This document shows positions 23,544 to 33,325 of a stretch of DNA of 64,000 bases, in pieces. The first letter of the stretch is position 1, and every line of letters begins with the position of its first letter. A program made the position numbers and the translations under genes. The stretch is from the NCBI RefSeq assembly GCF_001425005.1, contig NZ_LMDB01000012.1, forward strand, positions 457,736-521,735, read 5' to 3'. The DNA comes from Duganella sp. Root336D2. Lineage in GTDB: Bacteria; Pseudomonadota; Gammaproteobacteria; Burkholderiales; Burkholderiaceae_D. The notes beneath the pieces were generated by a model. The model saw only the letters and a program-made list of their open reading frames with translations, had not been told where the DNA came from and ran no database searches.

Positions 23544-24479
23544 GTGGACCAGCTCAAGGCAATGGAAATCTTCGTGGAGGTGGCGCGCCAGCGCAGCTTC
23601 AGCGGCGCGGCGCGCCGGCTTGGCATGAGCCGCGCCATGGTGAGCAAGCATGTGATCGCGCTGGAAGAACGGCTCAATGCGCGCCTGCTGCATCGCTCCA
23701 CGCGCGACGTGAGCCTGACCGATGCCGGGCAGGCCTACCTTGAACCTTGCGCCCTGGCGGTGCTGCAGGCGCAGGAAGCAGCTCGGGTGGTGACGCATGC
23801 CGGCATCGAGCTGGCGGGGCCGCTGCGGATACAGGCGCCGTCCAGCTTCGGCAGCGAATGGCTGGCCGATGCGGTGGCGCGATTCAGCCTGCCGCATCCG
23901 CAGTTGTCGCCTTTGCTGCATGTGGATGATGCGCTGCTCGACCCGATCGAGCATGGCTTCGACCTGACCATCCGTGTGGGCGGGATTCCGGATAGCCGTG
24001 CGCTGGCGATACGACCCCTGGCGCCTTGCCGCGGCGTGCTGTGCGCCTCGCCGGCCTACCTGGCGCGGGCCGGGCGGCCGGAGGTGCCGGACGACCTGCA
24101 TCGCCACCAGTGCCTGCATTTCAGCCACCTGACCGGCGGCATCGCCTGGCATTTCGCGCGCGGCGAGGAGCAGGCTACGGTGCGGGTGACGCCCGCCTTC
24201 ACTGCCAATAACGGGATGGTGCTGCAGCATGCCGCCCTGCGCGGGCTCGGCATCGTCTACACGACAACCTTCCTGGCATGGCGCGACATTATCGAGGGAC
24301 GGCTGGTGCCGGTGCTGTCCGACTGGGAGCTGCCCCTGAACCATTTGAGCGCCCTGTACCCGGCCACGCGCCAGCTATCGCCGAAGGTGAGGGCGCTGAT
24401 CGATTTCCTGGTGGCGGAATACCAGCCCGTGCCTCCTTGGGACAAGGCCTTGGCAGACGCGGGGTTGCTAAATATATAA
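23544..24479 (+). CDS. LysR-family transcriptional regulator
   Basis: 311 residues from GTG 23544 (VDQLKAMEIFVEVARQRSF). The helix-turn-helix is AARRLGMSRAMVSKHVIALEERL, followed by a two-lobed effector domain (about 90-295). An ATG at 23526 in frame is overlapped by the operator palindrome, so the GTG is preferred. It is divergent from the PhyH/isomerase operon, the usual arrangement for a LysR activator or repressor of that operon. Effector unknown. Confidence 0.85.
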   Translation: MDQLKAMEIFVEVARQRSFSGAARRLGMSRAMVSKHVIALEERLNARLLHRSTRDVSLTDAGQAYLEPCALAVLQAQEAARVVTHAGIELAGPLRIQAPSSFGSEWLADAVARFSLPHPQLSPLLHVDDALLDPIEHGFDLTIRVGGIPDSRALAIRPLAPCRGVLCASPAYLARAGRPEVPDDLHRHQCLHFSHLTGGIAWHFARGEEQATVRVTPAFTANNGMVLQHAALRGLGIVYTTTFLAWRDIIEGRLVPVLSDWELPLNHLSALYPATRQLSPKVRALIDFLVAEYQPVPPWDKALADAGLLNI

Positions 24480-24486
24480 TCACGGG

Positions 24487-25668
24487 ATGAACCAACACCG
24501 CCTCCTGCAGGTCGACGCCTTGCGCGCCTTTGCGCTGCTCGGCATCCTGGCCGTCAATATCTGGTCGTTCGCCGACCCCTATTTCGCCTCCGGCGTGAAC
24601 AACCCGCGCTATGCGGGCGGGCTCGACGTGGCGGTGCGTTTCATCGTTGCGCTGCTGTTCGAAGCCAAGTTCTACCTGCTGTTCTCCTTCCTGTTTGGCT
24701 ACAGTTTTACTTTGCAGCTGGCGGCGGCCGACCGTGCCGGCGCCGCATTCCGCCCGCGCATGCTGCGCCGGGCTGCGGGGCTGGTAGCACTGGGCGTGCT
24801 GCATGGCTGCTTTCTGTTTTATGGCGATATCCTGCACTTGTACGGCTTGCTGAGCTTACTGCTGCTGTTCTGGTATGGCCGCCAGTGGCGAACTGCCGAA
24901 AGTGCTGCACTATTGCTGATGCTGGCGGCGTGCATGCTGGTGGTGCTGGGCGTGGTGCTCATGCTCTCCCCGGAAGCGGGACCGCCGGAACTGAAGGCGG
25001 TATTTGCCAAGGTGGCCGCTTTCCATGCGAATGCGGGCAGCACGCAGGCATTCATCATGGACGAGTTTCCATCGACTGTCGCGTTCCTGATGTTTGGCCA
25101 GGGGCCAAGCGCGCTGGCGATGTTCCTGCTCGGACTTGGTGCGGGGCGTGCGCATTTGCTCGATGGTGTCGATTCGTTCGAGCAGCTGGTACGGCCCATC
25201 TTGCGCCTTGGCGCCTCGTTCGGGCTGGGCGGCGCACTGCTGTATGCGGCCGCAGCCGAGTTCGCGCCGGGCGGGGTGCTGATGATTTTCGCCACCGCGC
25301 TCAGCTACCTGACTGCGCCGATCCTGACGGCGGCGTATGTCGTGGCCCTGATGCTGTTGTTCGAAAGCCGCTACGGCGCGCGTGTGATCGCGGCACTGGC
25401 GCCGATGGGCAAGCTGGCGTTAAGCAATTACCTGATGCAGTCGCTGGCCATGGCCTTGCTGTTCACCGGCTACGGCATGCGCTTGTGTGACGAACTTCCG
25501 CCAATCGCCGTGCTCGCGCTGGTACCGGCAATCTACTTCACGCAAATGGCCCTCAGCGCCCGGTGGCTCAGGCACCACGCCTACGGCCCGGCAGAATGGC
25601 TCTTGCGCGCCATTACCAACTGGCAGTGGGCGCCTCAGGAAGCAGGAGCCCAGCCGCCGTCGCGGTAG
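24487..25668 (+). CDS. DUF418 (YeiB-type) membrane protein
   Basis: 393 residues. It starts LLQVDALRAFALLGILAVNIW, the YeiB/DUF418 signature, and ends with the DUF418 domain GKLALSNYLMQSL. About ten membrane segments. Family members are inner-membrane proteins, possibly transporters or acyltransferase-like, without firm function. It begins seven bases after the LysR stop codon, so it may be read through from that gene. It overlaps the convergent aminopeptidase-like gene by 34 bases. Confidence 0.85.
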   Translation: MNQHRLLQVDALRAFALLGILAVNIWSFADPYFASGVNNPRYAGGLDVAVRFIVALLFEAKFYLLFSFLFGYSFTLQLAAADRAGAAFRPRMLRRAAGLVALGVLHGCFLFYGDILHLYGLLSLLLLFWYGRQWRTAESAALLLMLAACMLVVLGVVLMLSPEAGPPELKAVFAKVAAFHANAGSTQAFIMDEFPSTVAFLMFGQGPSALAMFLLGLGAGRAHLLDGVDSFEQLVRPILRLGASFGLGGALLYAAAAEFAPGGVLMIFATALSYLTAPILTAAYVVALMLLFESRYGARVIAALAPMGKLALSNYLMQSLAMALLFTGYGMRLCDELPPIAVLALVPAIYFTQMALSARWLRHHAYGPAEWLLRAITNWQWAPQEAGAQPPSR

Positions 25669-26663
25669 ACCTGGTCGTCGTCGAGGTAGACCGCGTCGGT
25701 CTGGACGAAGACGTCAACGTGGAAGCGGGCATCCTTGCGTTTGAACTGGGGCTTCTGGTACTGGCCGTGCTTGGCGCCCAGCGAAAGGTGGATGCCGCAC
25801 ATGCGTTCATAAGTGCCGATATCGTCCACCGTGCGTTCGCGCGAGAAGGCGCGGTTCATGCCGAAGCCGAGTTCGCGCACCCACACGTCGCCTTCGTGTG
25901 CGCGGATGATGGCCAGCATATTGTCGAATTCCGGCGTGCTGTTCTCGGCGCCGACCACGCGGCCTTTTTCGACGATCATGGTGATTGGAGTGGCTGGGCG
26001 GTTGACGTGGAAGGTGGTGTCGCCGAATACAAACACCTTGGCGCGGCCGTTGACCGCTTCCAGGTCTTGCGCCTCGGTGAACACTTCGCCGATCGGGAAC
26101 AGGCCGCCGGCATTCTTCATCGCGCTGTAGTCGCCGATATTCAGCTTGGCCTCTTCAAACGGGGAAGCGAACACCAGCCTTTCGCCGCCGCTTTCCACCA
26201 CGCCCGACTGCGCGCGTTCGATACGCGCCTTCAACGCGTGGCCGACGCCGCGGTAATACGCCGGGTCATAAGCCAATGCATCAATATAGACAAGACCTTG
26301 CTCGCCCGGCATGCGTGACAAATGCATATGCTCCATCACCTTCAGGCCGCGTTTGAACAGCTCCATGCGGATGCGGTATTCGTTGAGGCGGAAGCTGGTG
26401 GTCTGTACCAGCACCACCAGGTCGCCGGGCTGTAGTTGCTCGAAAGCCGCAAGCACGTCATCCGGCTGTACCGTGTCGAAATCGATGAAACGGCCTTCGG
26501 GCAGGGCTGCGCGGTAGGCGTCGGCCAGCACTTGGGACAGTGGACTGCGCCGGTCGAACACCACCAAAGCCTGCTGTGGCGCGGCGTATTCGATGGCGTG
26601 GGCGAGCAGGTCGCGCACATTGCGGGCTGCCGAATCATGGGCGGCAGGTGGAAAAGCTGTCAT
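25635..26663 (-). CDS. Aminopeptidase-like protein (M29/AmpS-like)
   Basis: 342 residues. The C-terminal half has Glu and His residues in ENSTPEFDNM, HEGDVWVRELGFGMN and CGIHLSLGAKHGQY, similar to the metal-site pattern of M29 thermophilic aminopeptidases (COG2309). The N-terminal half is more divergent. Start at ATG 26663; a longer frame upstream has no ribosome site. No signal peptide. Function as aminopeptidase is inferred from these motifs only. Confidence 0.6.
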   Translation of the reverse strand: MTAFPPAAHDSAARNVRDLLAHAIEYAAPQQALVVFDRRSPLSQVLADAYRAALPEGRFIDFDTVQPDDVLAAFEQLQPGDLVVLVQTTSFRLNEYRIRMELFKRGLKVMEHMHLSRMPGEQGLVYIDALAYDPAYYRGVGHALKARIERAQSGVVESGGERLVFASPFEEAKLNIGDYSAMKNAGGLFPIGEVFTEAQDLEAVNGRAKVFVFGDTTFHVNRPATPITMIVEKGRVVGAENSTPEFDNMLAIIRAHEGDVWVRELGFGMNRAFSRERTVDDIGTYERMCGIHLSLGAKHGQYQKPQFKRKDARFHVDVFVQTDAVYLDDDQVYRDGGWAPAS

Positions 26664-26772
26664 TATCAGGCTATAAAGAGGATGAGGCATGCGCATTATA
26701 CGGCGTGACGCTGCTTGAACCGGGAAGGGGCGCGAGGTAGAATCGGGTGAATATAGCCGGGGAGAAACATTG

Positions 26773-27228
26773 ATGGGTGTACAGTTTGGCCAGGACCTAC
26801 CGCTGCAGCGGCCCGATGAAGCGGATAGCCGGGCGGCCATCTTCGTCCCGACTTCCAACATCAAGGAAGATATCCTGACTGCCATCCGCAAGGGGGCGGC
26901 GGTAGTCGGCTACGGCAATCACGACCACACTTTGACCATCTATTACGAAAGTAACCGCTTCAACGAGCCGACCCTGGCCAAGTGGGAGCAGAAGGCGCGC
27001 AAGGCTTACGACCGCCTGCGCGACAACCTGCCGACCACGTCCAAGATGGTGTGCAAGCTGGATAACTTCGAGCAGATCGGCTACATCAGTAACAAAGGCA
27101 TCACCATCCGCCGCCGTGCCAGCCTGGATCGCTGGCTTGAAGAGTCGGATGCCCAGGATTCCGCACCGGATGGCGATAACGTCGCCTTTGCCCCGCCGCC
27201 GCCGCCCAAAAAGATCGTCGCCGATTAA
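26773..27228 (+). CDS. Hypothetical protein
   Basis: 151 residues; ATG 26773 preceded by GGGGAG. Basic helical core (KWEQKARKAYDRLRDNL), then a SKMVCKLDNFEQIGYIS segment and a C-terminal Pro-rich tail with six consecutive prolines before the end. No family recognised. It is divergent from the aminopeptidase-like gene. Confidence 0.6.
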   Translation: MGVQFGQDLPLQRPDEADSRAAIFVPTSNIKEDILTAIRKGAAVVGYGNHDHTLTIYYESNRFNEPTLAKWEQKARKAYDRLRDNLPTTSKMVCKLDNFEQIGYISNKGITIRRRASLDRWLEESDAQDSAPDGDNVAFAPPPPPKKIVAD

Positions 27229-27241
27229 GACTCGGTGCTAC

Positions 27242-27275
27242 CATCTGCCCACAGCCAAATAGTGGAGGGCAGATG
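27242..27275 (+). promoter_or_regulatory. Hairpin that would hide the start codon of the next gene
   Basis: CATCTGCCC (27242-27250) pairs perfectly with GGGCAGATG (27267-27275). The second arm contains the ribosome-binding purines and the ATG at 27273. An inner CCAC/GTGG extension with one bulge adds stability. In RNA this would block initiation, so it is a candidate translational control element. Confidence 0.5.
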
Positions 27276-27554
27276 CAGGTAAGCCTTTTAGCGGCGGGCG
27301 GTGCGTTCCTGTTGGTGTTGCTGGCATCCAACGCCATGCGGCGTGCCTTCATGCGCCATGTGCAAGCGCGCGGAACCGATTTGTCGGCTGCCGATACGGC
27401 CGGCTGGCTGCTGTTCATCGGACTGGCTTTCCTGGCCGCCGCCGTGCTCGGGGTGCTGAACCTCTCGAAATTCCTCAACCTGGCTTTTTGCAGCACCTTG
27501 CTGGTGTTCGGCGTGGCCGCGCTGGTTGGCGCCTTTGTCATCGGTCGCCGCTAG
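27273..27554 (+). CDS. Small integral membrane protein
   Basis: 93 residues with three hydrophobic segments (about 4-20, 42-62, 68-90) and a basic loop after the first. No family recognised. GGAGGGC provides the ribosome site but lies in a hairpin with the start codon. Tail-to-tail with the next minus-strand gene, overlapping by 17 bases. Confidence 0.6.
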   Translation: MQVSLLAAGGAFLLVLLASNAMRRAFMRHVQARGTDLSAADTAGWLLFIGLAFLAAAVLGVLNLSKFLNLAFCSTLLVFGVAALVGAFVIGRR

Positions 27555-28176
27555 CATCTTCTTGCCACGCCACCGGGATGTTGCGTATCTCGTTGCCGTT
27601 CCACGCAGTGACCAGCCCTTCAACACGTTTGCCTTCGACCTTCAGCGCTGCCACGTGATAGCGGTAATCCGGCCCGAACTGGCGTTCGGCGGCGCGGCGT
27701 GCGCGTTCCGCATCGTCGCCGTGCAGCAGTAGCGCCAGCGCGGCGCACAGCATGGTCGACAGGGCGGCGCCGCTGCCAGCTGCCAGTCCCATATGGCGCG
27801 GTTTGTGGCCGGCAGCGCGGCGCGCAGCCAGCACGGCTGGCGCGCCAAGGGTGCGGTACAGCCAGTGCAGCAGCAGCAGCCAGGTTGCGCTGGTGAGCAG
27901 GGAGGGGAGAACGCGCGGCTGCAGCTTGAGTTGGGCCAGGGTCAGGTCGACCGGCTGCATCAGGGGCCAGGCCAGCATCATCACGCCAAGCGCACACAGG
28001 CCGAAGGCGGCAATCCAGCGTACCAGGGAAGCCATATGCAGGCTGCCGAACAGCAAGCCGATACCGGCTGCTGCGCCGAGCAGGAAAAGGCCGGACCGTA
28101 TGGCCAGCAAGTCGCAGGTGCCCAGCACCACCAGCACCATGCCCGCCCGCTTAAGGATGGGAATGTGCGCGTCCAT
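27538..28176 (-). CDS. Membrane protein with C-terminal soluble domain
   Basis: 212 residues. Four or five membrane helices (about 12-30, 35-52, 58-72, 92-108, 130-150) and a soluble tail with AERARRAAERQFGPDYRYHVAALKVEG that looks like a small folded beta domain. No family recognised. Starts with ATG at 28176, without a strong ribosome site. Confidence 0.55.
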   Translation of the reverse strand: MDAHIPILKRAGMVLVVLGTCDLLAIRSGLFLLGAAAGIGLLFGSLHMASLVRWIAAFGLCALGVMMLAWPLMQPVDLTLAQLKLQPRVLPSLLTSATWLLLLHWLYRTLGAPAVLAARRAAGHKPRHMGLAAGSGAALSTMLCAALALLLHGDDAERARRAAERQFGPDYRYHVAALKVEGKRVEGLVTAWNGNEIRNIPVAWQEDASGDR

Positions 28177-28227
28177 TGGAGTATTCTAGCGTAACATTTT
28201 CAATATGCAGGAAGGAAAGGAGACACC

Positions 28228-28551
28228 ATGAAAAGCATGATTGCCGTGCTGTTTGCCACGCTTGTACTGGCCCTGGGCGGTTGCCAGAAACCGGAAGACA
28301 AGCGCATTGGCCCGGCGGAGCAGGCCGGCCGCGAGATCGACAAAGCCGCCAGCGTGGCGGGCGAGAAGCTGGACCAGGCCGCCAGCAAGGCTGAAGAAAA
28401 ACTGGGCCAGGCCGGCGAGAAACTGGACCAGGCGGCCCAGCAGGCTGGCGAAAAGCTGAACAAGGCGACTGAGAAGATCGGTGAAAAAGTCGAGCAGGCT
28501 GGCAAGGAGATGCAGGAGTCGGCCCGCGACGCGCGCAAGGAAAAGAACTAG
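28228..28551 (+). CDS. Repeat-rich small lipoprotein
   Basis: 107 residues; GAAAGGAGA before ATG. Type II signal peptide with lipobox LGGC (Cys about 19). The rest is an amphipathic helix built of degenerate 11- or 14-residue units (KLDQAASKAEE, KLGQAGE, KLDQAAQQAGE, KLNKATE, KIGEKVEQAGK), like apolipoprotein-type or envelope-spacer lipoproteins. Likely membrane-anchored and periplasmic. Stop overlaps the convergent GGDEF gene by four bases. Confidence 0.75.
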   Translation: MKSMIAVLFATLVLALGGCQKPEDKRIGPAEQAGREIDKAASVAGEKLDQAASKAEEKLGQAGEKLDQAAQQAGEKLNKATEKIGEKVEQAGKEMQESARDARKEKN

Positions 28552-30659
28552 TTTCCCGACTTGCTTTTCAGCGCCACCACGTTGGAAGGCGGCGGCTCGT
28601 CGGGCGTGCCGCCCAACACCAGCGTCAGGTCGACAAAGCCGGCGCGCCAGGCCTGTTCCAGGTTCTGTTCGATGGCTTCCATCGAGGTCTGCTCGAAGTT
28701 GCTGAAGCCGCGTACGCCGTAGGCGCGGTTGCGGCCATGGGCCTTGGCCAGGTACAGCGCCATGTCCACCAGGTTGACCGCGCGCTCCCAAGGCAGCGGC
28801 AAGCCGCCCGGCGCCAGCGGGAACGGCGCAAAGCCGACCGAGACGTTGACGTGGATCATGTGGTCCTGGAACGGCACCGGTTGCGACGATATGCAGTTCA
28901 GGATGCGGCGCGCAATCTCGTCCACGCCGTTGCGCGGGATGGCCGGCAGGAAGGCCAGGAATTCCTCACCGCCCCAACGCACGATCATATCGGTCTCGCG
29001 CAGCGCAATGCGAAGGCTTTCGGCAATCATCTTCAGTACCGCGTCGCCGGCCGCGTGGCCGTAGGTGTCGTTGACGTGCTTGAAATGGTCGACGTCCAGC
29101 AGGAACAGGGCGCCCACGATATCTTCGCCGTTGGCGCCGCGCCGCTCCACCTGGTTGTGGGTGCGCATGTAGTCCTGGAAGTGGCGGCGGTTGTACAGCG
29201 CCGTAAGCGGATCGAGCGAGCTTTGCGCCTTCAACTCCAGGTTCTTCACTTCAAGCTGGGCATTGGCCTGGCGCACCTTGCGATACAGCAGGCCGACGAT
29301 CACGGCAGCCAGCGCGAACACCACCGCCAGCAGCCACCAGATGCGCTGCTGCAGGCGGCGCGCGGTCAGCTCCGCACCCTTGGCCTGGTTTTCATGCGAC
29401 AGCTGTTCGATCTGGCGCTTCTTCTTTTCGGTGTCGTACTTTTCCTGCAGCTCCCACATGGTCTTCTTGCGCTGCGACTCGAACAGTTCGTTCGAAATCT
29501 GGCGTTCGCGGTGGTAGGCTTCCACCGCACCCTGGTAGTCGCCCACCCGCTCCAGCGCTTCGCCGTACTCGGTCAACAGGGCTTGCAGCTCCGGCTTGTC
29601 GCCGGTTTTCTCAAAGTAGGCCATGCCGAGCGCAAAGGACTTCTTGCCTTCGGCAACCTTATTGGTTCCCATGTAGGCTTGCCCGGCATTGATGCGCGCT
29701 GTGGCTTCGTTGGCATCGTCCTTGGCTTCGCGTGCCGCCGCCGACGCTTCGTTGGCAAAGCGCAGTGCAGCAGGGAAGTCATGCAGCTTGAGGTTGATAT
29801 CGGACAGGTTCACCAGCGTGGTGGCGATCATGCGCTTGGCGCCGAGCTTGCGGGTCAGCTCCAGGTTGGCCAGCAGGGCGCGCATGCCGCGCTTGTATTG
29901 CTGCGTATCGACTGCCAGGCCATATTCGGTGTTGTTGGCGATTGCCATGCGGCCCGGCGATTCCAGGGATTCCGACACTTCGAAGGTTTCGCCCAGCGTT
30001 TCCCACGCCTTGTCGTACTCGCGCACCTGCGTGTAGAACAGGGTGAGGGCATTCAGCGCGCTGGCCAGCGGCACCTTGTCATGCTCGACCTTCTGCGCCA
30101 ATTCCACTGCCGACTGCAGGCGGATCAGGGCCACGGGATAGTTGCCCTGTTCGGCGTAGCTTTGGCCGGCGGTGATGGTCGACTGCACGCGCAGCACCAT
30201 GTCGCTGGTGGCGCTGGCCAGCTTTTCCGCCTCGAAGGCCATTTCGTGCGACACCTGGCGTTCGTTCATCGCGGAGCGGACATAGGCCTTGGTCAGCAAG
30301 CCTTTGGCGATGATGATCCTGTCGTCCTGTGCGCGCCCGAAGTCGTGCAGTTCTTCGGCCAGGGCGAGCGCGACGTCGAGCTTGCCAAGGCTGCGGTGGG
30401 TCAGGCTGAGCTGGGCGAGGAATTCGGCGCGGGTCAGGGGCGGGGCGGAGCGTGCCACCGGCTCCATCTGCTGTAACTGGACCAGCGCTTTTTCGGGGAC
30501 GAAGCGCACCAATTCGCGGATCTGGGCAATTTCGCTGTCGAGTGGCGACTGGGCAAACGCAAGGAGCGGCGCAAGCAGGCAGGCGCCGACCAGCGTGCGG
30601 AGGCGCTTGGAAATCGTCAAAACCGGAAAGCCTGGCAACTTGTGTCCTTGGGGTCGCAT
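28548..30659 (-). CDS. TPR-containing membrane diguanylate cyclase (GGDEF)
   Basis: About 703 residues from ATG 30659. Signal peptide or anchor near 15-35 (TLVGACLLAPLLAFAQ), a periplasmic helical region of TPR-like repeats (about 40-400), a coiled coil, one membrane helix (IWWLLAVVFALAAVIVGLLY), then a C-terminal GGDEF domain with DVDHFKHVND and the active-site WGGEEFLAF. The GGEEF variant is active in known cyclases. It makes cyclic di-GMP in response to a periplasmic signal, in contrast to the HD-GYP protein at 7896. Confidence 0.9.
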   Translation of the reverse strand: MRPQGHKLPGFPVLTISKRLRTLVGACLLAPLLAFAQSPLDSEIAQIRELVRFVPEKALVQLQQMEPVARSAPPLTRAEFLAQLSLTHRSLGKLDVALALAEELHDFGRAQDDRIIIAKGLLTKAYVRSAMNERQVSHEMAFEAEKLASATSDMVLRVQSTITAGQSYAEQGNYPVALIRLQSAVELAQKVEHDKVPLASALNALTLFYTQVREYDKAWETLGETFEVSESLESPGRMAIANNTEYGLAVDTQQYKRGMRALLANLELTRKLGAKRMIATTLVNLSDINLKLHDFPAALRFANEASAAAREAKDDANEATARINAGQAYMGTNKVAEGKKSFALGMAYFEKTGDKPELQALLTEYGEALERVGDYQGAVEAYHRERQISNELFESQRKKTMWELQEKYDTEKKKRQIEQLSHENQAKGAELTARRLQQRIWWLLAVVFALAAVIVGLLYRKVRQANAQLEVKNLELKAQSSLDPLTALYNRRHFQDYMRTHNQVERRGANGEDIVGALFLLDVDHFKHVNDTYGHAAGDAVLKMIAESLRIALRETDMIVRWGGEEFLAFLPAIPRNGVDEIARRILNCISSQPVPFQDHMIHVNVSVGFAPFPLAPGGLPLPWERAVNLVDMALYLAKAHGRNRAYGVRGFSNFEQTSMEAIEQNLEQAWRAGFVDLTLVLGGTPDEPPPSNVVALKSKSGN

Positions 30660-30710
30660 GAGCAGCGTGTGCGGTTCATTATATGCCTGTTGCAAGCAGG
30701 AAATCCGCAA

Positions 30711-30899
30711 TATGACTCACTATTTTCATGATAGACGCCTTAACTGTGGGGAAAATACAAGTGGAATTTCTACTTGTGTAATTACTTAAGAGAAATTTCC
30801 GCCTGGACCTCGAATTCAACCGTTCGTCGCACGCGCCGCGCGCAGCGCTTGGGCACCCGATACATTCCGCCTCACTAACACTCTTGAGGCGAAAACAAA
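30711..30899. other. Divergent promoter region between GGDEF and ABC transporter genes
   Basis: The stretch between the two divergent starts is AT-rich at its left end (30711-30800). A GAGGCGA lies before the ABC ATPase ATG. No clear palindrome or riboswitch-like fold was seen. Confidence 0.4.
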
Positions 30900-31775
30900 A
30901 TGCTCGAACTGCGCAATGTCAGCAAAGCTTTCCGCGACCTGAAAGCGGTAGACGACGTTTCCCTGAAACTTGGTAGCGGCGTTGTTGGACTTGTCGGTCA
31001 CAATGGCGCCGGCAAGACGACCTTGATGCAGCTGGTCGCTACGCTGTCGCGGCCGACTGCCGGCAGCATCCTGTTCGACGGCAAAGATATTGTGCGGAAT
31101 CCTGATGCCATGCGGCGCCGCCTTGGTTTCCTGCCGCAGGAGTTTGGCGTGTATCCGAACCTGACGGCGCTGGAGTGCATGCAGTATTTCGCGGCGTTGA
31201 AGGGCGTGCGCGATCCGGCCCGCATCCGTCACCTGCTGGAACTGGTGAACCTGTCGGAACACGCGCGGCGCCCGGCAGCTTCGTTCTCCGGCGGCATGCG
31301 GCGCCGGCTGGGAATCGCGCAGGCGCTGCTGAACGATCCCGATATCCTGATCGTGGATGAGCCGACTGCTGGCCTGGACCCGGAGGAGCGCTTGCGCTTC
31401 CGCCGCCTGTTGTCCGAGCTGGGCTTCGGCAAGCTGGTGATCGTCTCGACCCATATCGTGCCGGACGTGGAGAGCATCGCCGGCCAGTTGGCCATCATGC
31501 GCAGGGGCCGCTTGCTGGCGCTGGAAACCCCGGACGCCATACTGCAGCGGGCGCGCGGCCAGGTGTGGCAGGCCAGCGTCGATGCGGCCGACTACGATGC
31601 GTTGCGCAGCCGCTTTCATGTACTGCAGGCGCAGCGCCAGGGCGCGCAGGTGCAGTTGCGCGTGGCGCATCCGGGACAGCCTGTGGCTGGTGCGCAGGCG
31701 GTCGAGCCTAGCCTGGAAGAGGCGCTGATGGCGCAGCGCTACGCGTTGACGGAACCAACGGCGGAGGCCGCATGA
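30900..31775 (+). CDS. ABC transporter ATP-binding protein
   Basis: 291 residues. Walker A GHNGAGKTT (33-41), signature FSGGMRRRLG, Walker B ILIVDEPTAGLD and the H-loop STH are intact. The C-terminal 60 residues are an extension like that of ATPases paired with ABC-2-type permeases. GAGGCGA precedes ATG. It overlaps the permease gene by four bases and so works with it. The substrate cannot be read. Confidence 0.92.
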   Translation: MLELRNVSKAFRDLKAVDDVSLKLGSGVVGLVGHNGAGKTTLMQLVATLSRPTAGSILFDGKDIVRNPDAMRRRLGFLPQEFGVYPNLTALECMQYFAALKGVRDPARIRHLLELVNLSEHARRPAASFSGGMRRRLGIAQALLNDPDILIVDEPTAGLDPEERLRFRRLLSELGFGKLVIVSTHIVPDVESIAGQLAIMRRGRLLALETPDAILQRARGQVWQASVDAADYDALRSRFHVLQAQRQGAQVQLRVAHPGQPVAGAQAVEPSLEEALMAQRYALTEPTAEAA

Positions 31776-33325
31776 TTGCCCAGGCCTTGCGCGTCATCGC
31801 GCTCAACGAAGTGCGCTTGCGGCTGCGCCGCTTGTCCACGCTGGCGGCGCTGCTGGCGGCGATGGCCTTGTGCTGGCTTGCGATTGCCGATCCGGCCGAC
31901 GGCGTCACGATGATGGTGATTGATGGCAGGCGCGTGCTGTACACCAGCCAGGCGCTGGCCTTTGGCAGCGCGCATATCGCCGGCATGCTGCTGGGGCTGG
32001 CGGGCTTCTACCTGGTGCGCGGCCGCGTGGCCGACGACCTGCAAAGCGGCATGGGAGCGGTGATCGCCGCCACTGGCGCCAGCAACGCCTTGCTGGCCGT
32101 CGGACGCTGGCTGGGCGGGATGGCGTACCTGATGCTGTTCGTGCTCGCGTACCTCGGTTCCACGCTGGCGCTGCACGCTTTGCGCGGCGAGGGGCCGATC
32201 CAGTTGCTGGTCTACCTGCAGACCTATGTGCTGATGCTGCTGCCGATTATCAGCTACGCGGCTGCGTGCGCGGTCCTGTTCGACAATGTCGGAGCGCTGG
32301 TTGGCAAGCGCGGCGACGTGCTGTTCTTCTTCCTCTGGTGCCTGCAGTTCGGCGCCCTCATTGGCGTGACCGAGAGTCCGGGAGCGTTATGGCCGATGTT
32401 CATCGATTTTTCCGGATTGTCGGTGGCAGTGACGACCCTGCGCGAGCACTTCGAGACCACTAACTTTGTCTTGGGACGCACTGCTTTCGATCCGGCTGGA
32501 GCGGTGCTGGTCATCCCGGATTCCTTGTGGACGCTGAAAGCGTGGGGGTTCAGGGTGGCTACCTTGCTGTTGTCGCTGCTGCTGTTAACTCCGGCAACGC
32601 TGTTCTTCCACCGTTATTCACCGGACCGCGTGCGGCCACGTTCGACGCGCGGCAACCGGCTGCTGGCGCTGGTCGACCGTGCGCTGCGTCCGGTGGCGTG
32701 GGCGGTGCGGCCATTGCCTGGCCTGGCAATGCGCGTGCCGGGCTTTGCGGGCGAGGTGCTGGCGGAGGTGGCGCTGGTGCTGTCAATGTCGCCTTCGGCG
32801 GCGCTGGCGCTGGCCGCGGGTACGGTCGCCGCATCGGTGGTGGCGCCCGGGGCGCTGACTGGCGTCATGATGGGCGGGGTTGCTTGCTGGGGCGTGATTG
32901 TATGCGGCATCGTGCCGCGCGATTGGCAGAACGGGGCCGATGCCATGACCGGCGCGCTGCCGGGCGGTGTCGTGCGGCGCTTCCTGCGGCAGTGGGCGGC
33001 CAGCCTGGTGCTCGCCCTCCCGCTGGCCATTATTGCCTTGCGCTGGTCGCTGGATGCGCCGGTACGGGCGTCAGCGGCGATTGCCGGGGTGCTGGCACTG
33101 GCCTCGGCAGCCAGCCTGCTGGGCGGCCTGACGCGGGGGGCGCGGCTGTTCCTCGCGCTGTTCCTGTTCACCTGGTATATCGCGCTCAACTCTCCCAAGG
33201 AAGCGGCGCTGGACCTGGTTGGCTTTAATGGCTCGGCCAGCGCGGGCACTGCGGTTGCATGGGCGCTGGCAGGCTGCCTGGCGTGGGCGGCGGCTTTCGC
33301 CCACAGCCGCTGGCGCCAGGCTTAG
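31772..33325 (+). CDS. ABC transporter permease
   Basis: 517 residues with about twelve membrane segments in two halves (about 20-265 and 325-515), separated by a hydrophilic stretch with [13 protein letters not shown]. It lacks recognisable catalytic motifs, as expected for an ABC-2-like permease. The ATG lies inside the end of the ATPase gene. The pair could be an exporter of lipid, antibiotic or sodium type; no evidence decides. The stop overlaps the convergent chemoreceptor gene by four bases. Confidence 0.8.
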   Translation: MIAQALRVIALNEVRLRLRRLSTLAALLAAMALCWLAIADPADGVTMMVIDGRRVLYTSQALAFGSAHIAGMLLGLAGFYLVRGRVADDLQSGMGAVIAATGASNALLAVGRWLGGMAYLMLFVLAYLGSTLALHALRGEGPIQLLVYLQTYVLMLLPIISYAAACAVLFDNVGALVGKRGDVLFFFLWCLQFGALIGVTESPGALWPMFIDFSGLSVAVTTLREHFETTNFVLGRTAFDPAGAVLVIPDSLWTLKAWGFRVATLLLSLLLLTPATLFFHRYSPDRVRPRSTRGNRLLALVDRALRPVAWAVRPLPGLAMRVPGFAGEVLAEVALVLSMSPSAALALAAGTVAASVVAPGALTGVMMGGVACWGVIVCGIVPRDWQNGADAMTGALPGGVVRRFLRQWAASLVLALPLAIIALRWSLDAPVRASAAIAGVLALASAASLLGGLTRGARLFLALFLFTWYIALNSPKEAALDLVGFNGSASAGTAVAWALAGCLAWAAAFAHSRWRQA

